A DNA stretch of 64,000 nt, taken from contig JAJEKV010000027.1 of NCBI GenBank assembly GCA_021234155.1, positions 4,154,623 to 4,218,622 on the forward strand, written 5' to 3'. Source of the DNA: Isoetes taiwanensis. Lineage: Eukaryota; Streptophyta; Lycopodiopsida; Isoetales; Isoetaceae. This document shows, piece by piece, positions 57,401 to 64,000 of this stretch. The first letter of the stretch is position 1, and every line of letters begins with the position of its first letter. The position numbers and the translations under genes were made by a program. The notes below the pieces were generated by a model that was not told where the DNA came from, did no database searches, and saw only the letters and a list, made by a program, of their open reading frames with translations.

Positions 57401-59563
57401 AATGTAAGATTATCTGGCAACATGCCTTCCACTTGCATCATACTGAAAAGTGTACGAGCCGTCTCTTGAAATATTTAAAGGGCACATTGTCCACTGCATG
57501 GTACAAATGGCCTGCAAACCATTGAAGGTCTTAAATAATATATGTTCTTCATCAGAACCGCATGTTGTTGCTCAGGGCTACTGGAATTACAAAGGTTTAT
57601 ATAGAAGCATAACCACCAACATTCGGCCTCTGACTTTAATGGCAATGGAAAAATCTAAGGCATAAATCTTAATCTGCCATAGAATCAATTTTTAGGTATT
57701 TAAATACTGAACACTAGGAACTGCAAAAGAACTGCAAAAGAACTGTTTTGAATATTTGAGGTATTTGTCCAATAGGTATGTGGCTGGAAAGTCTTGGCAT
57801 ACTATACAAGTCCTCTTCTCTCCACCTAAAGGTAGTAAGAACCCTGTGTGTAACTTAAGGATGAAGTGCTAGCAATTAGCTGTAGAGGGATGCATTTTCT
57901 CCAACATTTTTGTTTCTCTTATCTGTTCAAACTATCTGAGGAAAGGTGAGACTAGGCATGACAATACCGCCACCACTGTTAGTCTACACGATGAAAACGA
58001 AAAGCAAAGACTGGTTGTTTGCATAGGAAATACTGTTGCATAAGAATCCGACGGATAATTTGTACCATAGCCGGGACTTCGAAGCAGAATTGCCCTAACG
58101 ATGCTCCCATCTCCATAGTTGACATAGTTGACATGATGGGCTGAAGTAACGTTGATATTCAACCATTTGGAGGTGAGACTTCCTGTCCCATTCGCTTCTG
58201 TCCGGTTCATGAAAAAATTCTTCCCTTTACCTTGCTCCTGGAGGAAATTAAGACCCAAATCATTTACCTCTTACAGAAAATTATTAAAACATTTTGTTGA
58301 ATATACAACCGTGCAATCGAGGCATGCCTTGCAGAAGGAGAAAGTCTGCTTTTTAGGTTTTGAGAAAAGATTGGAGAAGCTGAAGCAGCCTTTAGCGCCC
58401 TTGCCGGCCTGGTTTCCTGCAACAACCATAGTCAGAAATGCAATATACAGACCTGGCCACTGAAAAGTACACTTACTTGATCTACTGCATCTATAGGAGG
58501 TATGATAAAGCATTGCCGGAGCCAACATGCTTGGCATATTAGTCTCAGTGAACTGATGCTCGACTCTGAAAAAATCCCACTCCCTCTTACTGCCAGAATC
58601 GAAAGTTCTTGCAGACTTGAGCGTAGTTATTCTGTGTGACGAGCAAATGAATGCATTAGATTGCAGGTGAATGCATTCAGTATTGCAGATGAATGCATTA
58701 GAGGCGATGGCAGTAGCACCGGTTAGCCAGTTTCGACAGTTCCTCTCCAGCAATAGGGGCAACCGAGCATTTACAGCCTATGATGGGTTTTTAGCAGTCA
58801 TTGGCATATTCTGGGTATATATTGGCATATACCTAGCATATGCCATAAACCCACCTCAACAAGGGCTTGCCCCCTTAGGGGCAACCCAAAAAGCATTATT
58901 TCACCACTTGCAAGTAATATTCAGACCATAAATACCTAGCAAAACTCATATGAGTAGAATTACTCAAAATGATAACGACAAATATAAAAATGAAGGCAAC
59001 ACTATGCCATTAATTCTACTCGGTGGAGTAATCGGACATGTTCTTCATGTAGTTTCAATTGTGTAAAGTCAATGTCTAGCGACTTCTACTTCCCAACTTC
59101 AAATATATATATCTATTGTGGAGGTTAGGACATTAGTCGTTCCAAGTCACCAAGGATCACATGCCCCAAGTAAATTTCGAATCACATGCCTATGGTAAAT
59201 TTATGAAGGGTAAGGCCACTCTAGCTAGTACATAGGCAAGCATGAAGGGGCGAGCCTATTTACTTGTTGATATGGCGAACAGAGGCAATTGAGCTCTTTA
59301 ACCACTTCGGGCAAGCATATTTACTTGCTGGTATGGCCGAGTAGGAGCAATTGAGTCCTTTAACTGGCAGTACCTAAAACTTTGCCATATGGCAAGAATA
59401 TCTTCAATCCTGCATTTCAGGTGGAGGGCAACGGCTAAGAACCAAACCATGATGAACAATTCACAGTGTAGTGATGGAAAAACTTGCCGGCTATGATAAA
59501 TATAGTTCAAGTATGCCATCAACAATATGCACCTATAGTTGTGAACCTCGAGTCCCACACATT
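54481..59563. other. Long intergenic stretch, no gene supported
   Basis: Frames are short and unrecognised. The two longest, on the minus strand at 58762-58271 (163 codons) and 58258-57932 (108 codons), are separated by an acceptor/donor-like region but show no family motif. At 58645-58690 the phrase atgaatgcatt(a/c)aga occurs three times. At about 59230-59345 a diverged duplication shares tatttacttg(t/c)tgatatggc and gcaattgagctcttt phrases. Confidence 0.4.
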
Positions 59564-59647
59564 GTCCTTCGGGACATCTGACAAAATCGGAACGATAGAT
59601 AAAAAATTAGCATAGCCCTTACGCAAGGATGACACGCATAAATCGAG
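59564..59647 (+). ncRNA. U6 snRNA pseudogene
   Basis: GTCCTTCGGGACATCTGACA... through AAATTAGCATAGCCCTTACG, CAAGGATGACACGCATAAAT and CGAG follows U6 snRNA for about 84 nt. The essential ACAGAGA box, which pairs with the 5' splice site, is altered to AGATAAA. The 3' end (expected AAATGGTCC and a T run) is replaced. A gtcccacaca string resembling the plant upstream sequence element lies only about 10 nt upstream instead of about 60-70. It is therefore not a functional spliceosomal RNA gene. Confidence 0.9.
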
Positions 59648-60442
59648 TCCTGCACGTTACTTTATGTTTGTTTTCTCAAATGTTGAGGCAAGGGGTGCAT
59701 GTCAACAACCACCGTTTATTTATAACTTCTGTTCCTTTGTACGTTCGTAATATTAATGACCAAAAGTTAGGTAGTCAATATTGTCAACAGCACTCCACAC
59801 TTATCTACATTTTGGTCATACCAAGATGCATTGTACAAATAAAACTAGAAGAATTCAAACGTGTGCATACAGAACACAGAATTTTTCACTAAATGCTGGG
59901 CACACAAGTTAAAATGTTTACATTAATTCACACAGAGGTGCCCGTGGAATTAGCTTAACTGTACAAAAAAAGGGTTTTACAGAGTGAGAAGAAACAAATG
60001 ACAATTCTCAATGCCCTTTTTGTGGAAACATTTTCACTTTATAAAAGCTTTGAAAGGACAAGGAGTCCCAAATATGAGTACAGATATATCCTTCTACTTT
60101 GATCTATTTGTATCCTCCCATATTCACTTACTATAACTGGCAGGAGTTGATGTGCATAATGTTCAACCAAATAACCCGTGTAATCACTTCACCAGCAGCA
60201 AAATCATCTGTGTCTAGAAGCCTTTTCATATACAAGGAGCCTATGAATTTCTGACTCCATGCTAGCACTGTTGCTAGCTACAGAAAAATGCGAAATAAAA
60301 AGAGCAAAATAAAAAATAGTAGTGGCAGCAGCACGTATTTTCAGCATAAAAGATGGGTGTGGATAAGGATATCTGGTTTTCCATGCTGCCACTTACCAAT
60401 TCAAGGCACAAAAAAATTCTTTGTAACAAAAAAGCCTGAAGT
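59648..60442. other. 3' region of the DUF620 gene, no other gene
   Basis: Likely includes the 3' UTR of the minus-strand DUF620 gene (its stop is at 60445-60443). An 87-codon plus-strand frame at 59629 is unrecognised. Confidence 0.4.
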
Positions 60443-61929
60443 TCAATCATCTGAACCCCACTGAATGTTGTCCATAGGTCTAATGGCTTCTTTCTCATAT
60501 GACAATTCACTCGCTTCGCTGAGAGATCTTACAGTCATCTCTGCAGGAGGAATGAAGAAGTCATTTGACAAGCCAGGGACATTGAATGCTACTTCTTCAA
60601 TTGTCCAGCATTCTTCTACCCTCGTCTTTGAATGACTCATGGAAGCTTCTCCAAATTTGTAAACTTTAGCAATAGATTTACCTGCATGTGCAACTGTGAT
60701 TCCATCCACAAGCTTGTAATCTTCAATGGTACTCTCGATGCTGATTTCCCAGTACATAGTAGCTCCACCACTTGTTTGTATCCTTGTCAGATGTGAATCT
60801 TCCATTGCCAAGAGAAGACCTGTTTTCTGACTAAAGTAGCCAAACACAGTATGCCTTATGATCTCCTCTGAGACATTGCTCCTGGCTGCGAGACTATATG
60901 AGTCTGCGGCCAATTTTAAAATGAAGCAGTCTTCCAAACCAATACGCTTTTCCCCCATACAACGTGCATTCACAAACATGCTTGCAATAGTTCTGGGATC
61001 CAGACCCTGAAAGTTCATGAAGATAAGATTAATGGGATAAAAACAGAATAAAAATAAATGAAAGCATGGCATTTTATCCAACCTGAAGAGATCGTCGTAG
61101 CGGCCGGATTGGGCCTTCTGCAGCATGAGATCCTGACCATGGAGTATAGCGCCAGACGAGGTTTGCATCACTTCCAGCTTGAACCTTCATTCCAGCTATT
61201 GCAAGCTCAATATACCACTTATCTGGCATCATTTGCCACAACACAAAGCACCCAGTCTCAGCCATTTTGACAGTGGTGCCTTGTATAGGTTTGTTAGGAA
61301 TGTCAAAGTCAGACACGGCCATTTTCACCTTGCCCATCACATAGGCATTTTTTATAGAGTTATGCAGCTTAGATCCCCCTGTAGCTGCAACATACTGCTG
61401 GACTATGTACTGTGCTGAAGATGTCTCCTGATAGAAACATCAAATGCAATAAGCCAAGAGATGAAAGAAACACCTTGCCATAAAGGGTGAATCAGATCTG
61501 ATCATTCCTAGGCATACTTATACTTCTCTAAAAAAATAGAGTGCCTTAAGGGCTACGTGTGAAGTGAGGAGGAATTATTAAAATGCTAAAAGCCCTACAT
61601 AACAAAAGATACTTCAAAACAAAATGAAACAGATAACTCACAATGGGGCTGTCTTTTGGGGAAACCGTAGGAGGAAGTTTTCCAACAGGGAAAGGGCCAA
61701 ACGAGGTCCCTATAACTCCAAAAAGTAATTTCAAGTCTGATCTTTTGTAGCCTAAAAGGTGTTGAGTTTTCTCCAGTTGTTCCTTGAGCCAGTGTTTGAT
61801 GGTGTTGGGATTTCTGTAATGCTCCGGCGTTGGACCCTCCATCAATGTTGGCAGTGCCTCTCCCACAAGGCTAGTATATCTCACAGCAATAGGCTGCTGA
61901 GGCGGTGACTGATATTTCTTCTTGAACAT
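60443..61929 (-). CDS. DUF620 family protein (3 coding exons)
   Basis: Exons 61929-61642 (96 codons), 61427-61083 (115 codons) and 61006-60443 (187 codons plus stop), all GT-AG and phase 0, give 398 residues. Family hallmarks appear in order: GEALPTLMEGPTPEHY, YKRSDLKLLFGVIGTSFGP, QYIVQQYVAATGG, CFVLWQMMPDKWYIEL, AGSDANLVWRYTPWSGSHAAEGPIRPLRRSLQGLDPR, and a C-terminal FFIPPAEM. DUF620 proteins are plant-specific, about 400-480 residues, and without an established biochemical role. No signal peptide or membrane segment is apparent. The gene looks intact. Confidence 0.92.
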
Positions 61930-63613
61930 CTTTTATCACTAACTGCTAACTGATAGCACAAATGCTGCTTGTTACTCAAATTCAAGTTAAACCCCGTTTA
62001 TCATCTTACTGATAGCAGTTTCTGGCCGAATATCTCATTCATTGAATGAGAATATAGAATTCAGCAGTAGGTACCGTTGCCACATCAGTACTGAATTTGC
62101 AAACTTACTGTCCTAAAACCACAACTAACATCAATATATGCAAGAAGCCTTTTCTTCTCCTGCAACTTAAATGATGCCTTGGATAATGATTTGCTTCGCG
62201 GCCAATGCATGTATCCCTCTGAGGATTTGCCTTCTAGTGATGCTCAAACTCGTCTTATTCTGCACCACTTGCAAAGAAAGGAGGCTGTGGTCCATCTTTC
62301 TTATGCAAACCCTGTTTCTACTCTTCCAATTCTTCGAGGACTCTTGAATGGAAGAAGAGCTACCTTTCAAAGCAACCTTTCCCACAGCCCACGAAGAAAA
62401 GCTCTTCTTTCTGCGGTGCAGCTAAAAAAAAGCAGCCTCATGGATGGTTGAGGCTAAAAATACAAAGGCAACCTTTATTTGGTGAGATCCAACTCCGTGA
62501 GCTCAAATAAATGGCCAAAAACAAGGGGCGCAACATTTCTGTAGCTATTCACAACTTGCTTAATTCTGTGCAGAGATCTAAGAGGACATGCATGAGAGGC
62601 TACACTAGTCAGGGACAAGCGTGGATAGGCCCAATTAAGTGCAATGAGGAGGAGCAGAATCTTGGGCAAAAGAAAAGGAAGAACACAGAACTCCGTTTAG
62701 ATTGAAACATATGGGTTCAGAGGCAGCGGTTAAGTGTAAGAAGGGTGGGGACGGATCTGACATAGCTCTTCTTTGTACATGGAAAGCTCGGCAGACAAGG
62801 TGGGGGCGATTAGCAGTTGCATCTACTCATTTTCGCCCATGTGACGGAGTAAGGTAGGCAAGAACAAAAGGGACCTCTGCCTTGCCTAGACAGTCAGCTT
62901 AGGCAAAGGGCTTCTTCGCCATAGGCATTTTTGTAGGAGAAGTAAAGCCGCAGGGCAAAGGGAAGAAAAAAAAAAGACTGCCCATCTCCATTCCCCTTTT
63001 CAACCCTAGGCTCAGACCCACTCCGGCAAAGGCCCCCCACAAGCCCCTGTCTGCCCCTTTGCCTCTGTCTCAGTGTGAAAAAAAGCACCGTTTTCTCAGT
63101 GCCTGCCAGAACATGGCTCAGAGTTTATCAGGTCAGGCCGCCTCCTCTTGTCTATGACCCAAAAGCCACCATAGCCCCCAAATCAAGTAGAACAAAAAAA
63201 ACACGAGATGGGTCCTCTTCCTTTGCTATCTATTCACCAATCTACTTCCGATCAGACTTTCACAGAGTTTACTTGGGCCATTTTTCCTTGGCTTTTCTCA
63301 CCGGATTCTCAACTGGTAAAACTTGGTCGTTTCTCGCCGGAGTCTTCTACTTGGGGCAGCATGCCGAGACACTGTGCTTGCATATTAATCCACCGTATCC
63401 ATGCAACAGTAGTTCTGGTTTGCATTCTGGGACTTGTACCTGCTCTGCGACCTATGGCTCGGCAGCAGGGCCCATCTCCACATTGCGGTTAGTGGAGTAA
63501 CCTGCATGTCTGTCTGGAGGCCCTTTTCTTTTACCGGTCCACCATAGCCTCCTCCTCTTTACCATTCTAGGTAGCCAGATCCAGAACAGTCAACCGACAT
63601 ACTATTCTCATAC
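61930..63613. other. Upstream region of the DUF620 gene
   Basis: Probably contains the DUF620 promoter and leader: minus-strand ctgcaggag/acceptor-like strings are near 62160 and a pyrimidine-rich stretch is at 62220-62390. Overlapping frames on both strands at 62170-62700 and 63075-63500 (up to 141 codons) show no recognisable motifs. None is called as a gene. Confidence 0.35.
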
Positions 63614-63885
63614 CTGCATTTTGTATTGTTTCTTTTTTACATGTTCCTCCCTCCAAAAATATTTAGCATATGCCTCTTGTACTTCTTCAAGTCTCCCTGA
63701 TGCTTGCTGCCAGGTCTCGCCTTCTACACTACAATACCGTATAAGTATTCTCTTCAATTCAATTCTTCTTCTATAGTATTGCAGTTTATACCTATATAAC
63801 CCTATAGACCTTATCATAAAATAGAATATAATGGCAGAGATCATTGCCCAAAAGATCCCCTTTATAAGAATCCAAACCTTGTAAT
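63614..63885 (-). CDS. Exon-like piece of an unrecognised membrane protein gene
   Basis: Minus-strand frame with a hydrophobic segment (WILIKGIFWAMISAIIFYFM) followed by a basic, then Glu-rich region (YYRRRIELKRILIRYCSVEG ... SGRLEEVQEAYAKYFWREEHVKKKQ), ending at a donor-like CAG|GTATGAG at 63614. An upstream stop at about 63886 means the exon starts after it, perhaps at an AG in gaagaaattacaag|g. Composition looks like real protein with one transmembrane helix and a soluble helical tail. I do not recognise the family. Confidence 0.4.
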
Positions 63886-64000
63886 TTCTTCGTGGACGTT
63901 AAAAAATCTACTATATTGTATTCTATTCAATTCCGCTTAACTAACTCTTAAATAGTTCATATTTGTTGGTAGATTAAAAAAACATAAAAAAAAACTTTTC

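Noticed and set aside
58271-58762. 163-codon minus-strand ORF as a gene
   Set aside because: Repetitive at its start (aatgcatt phrases), no recognised motif, and no clear start or splice support.
58671-58931. Plus-strand 86-codon ORF with a hydrophobic stretch
   Set aside because: It overlaps the repetitive aatgcatt region and shows no homology I recognise; the hydrophobic run alone is not enough.
63075-63500. 141-codon plus-strand ORF near the right edge
   Set aside because: Competing frames overlap it on the same strand, no motif is seen, and it lies in the likely upstream region of other genes.

Overview
This is nuclear DNA of a land plant. Three host genes have GT-AG introns, one encodes a chloroplast thylakoid ascorbate peroxidase, and the rest is AT-rich sequence crowded with plant-type transposable elements. 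I cannot name the species. The TE mix leans towards a large, repeat-rich genome, possibly not a flowering plant, but that is only an impression.

Layout. 1-7.7 kb: a direct repeat of at least 275 bp (LTR-like) separated by 4.1 kb, a cluster of heat-shock-element motifs next to a TATA box, and a possible truncated gene start. 7.8-10.5 kb: a three-unit tandem array. Its units carry tRNA-headed SINE-like segments and a long GAA/TTC pentamer array. 13.2-21.5 kb: a decayed Helitron Rep gene, interrupted by a LINE tail ending in (CTATT)19 and by a complete Gag-only LTR retrotransposon (17,879-21,215; TSD GGCAC). 22.3-25.6 kb: a broken hAT-type transposase carrying a 1.5-kb foldback insertion. A second copy of that insertion lies at 35.9-37.5 kb with its core inverted and a MITE nested in it. 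27.1-32.8 kb: a nearly full-length but inactivated L1-type LINE on the minus strand. 32.8-33.7 kb: an LRR receptor fragment. 34.4-36.0 kb: a second LINE family.

39.5-46.4 kb is the gene island. An ASCC2-like CUE-domain gene (plus strand, 9 coding exons, 838 codons) converges on a thylakoid ascorbate peroxidase gene (minus strand, 12 coding exons, 426 codons). I followed every splice junction of both in frame. 48.9-50.1 kb is a 5'-truncated LINE with a 13-bp TSD. 52.1-53.6 kb is a Ty3/gypsy integrase remnant with a likely LTR. 54.2-54.5 kb is a G-box-bearing tandem repeat. 59.56 kb is a U6 snRNA pseudogene. 60.4-61.9 kb is an intact three-exon DUF620 gene on the minus strand, and 63.6-63.9 kb is an exon-like piece of an unrecognised membrane protein gene.

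The three intact genes do not form a pathway: RNA/ribosome quality control or DNA repair, H2O2 scavenging in chloroplasts, and an uncharacterised plant family. The most unusual signals are non-coding. They are seven short hairpins with compensating stem changes inside the Gag-only retrotransposon, the heat-shock-element-like arrays, and the inverted core of the foldback element.
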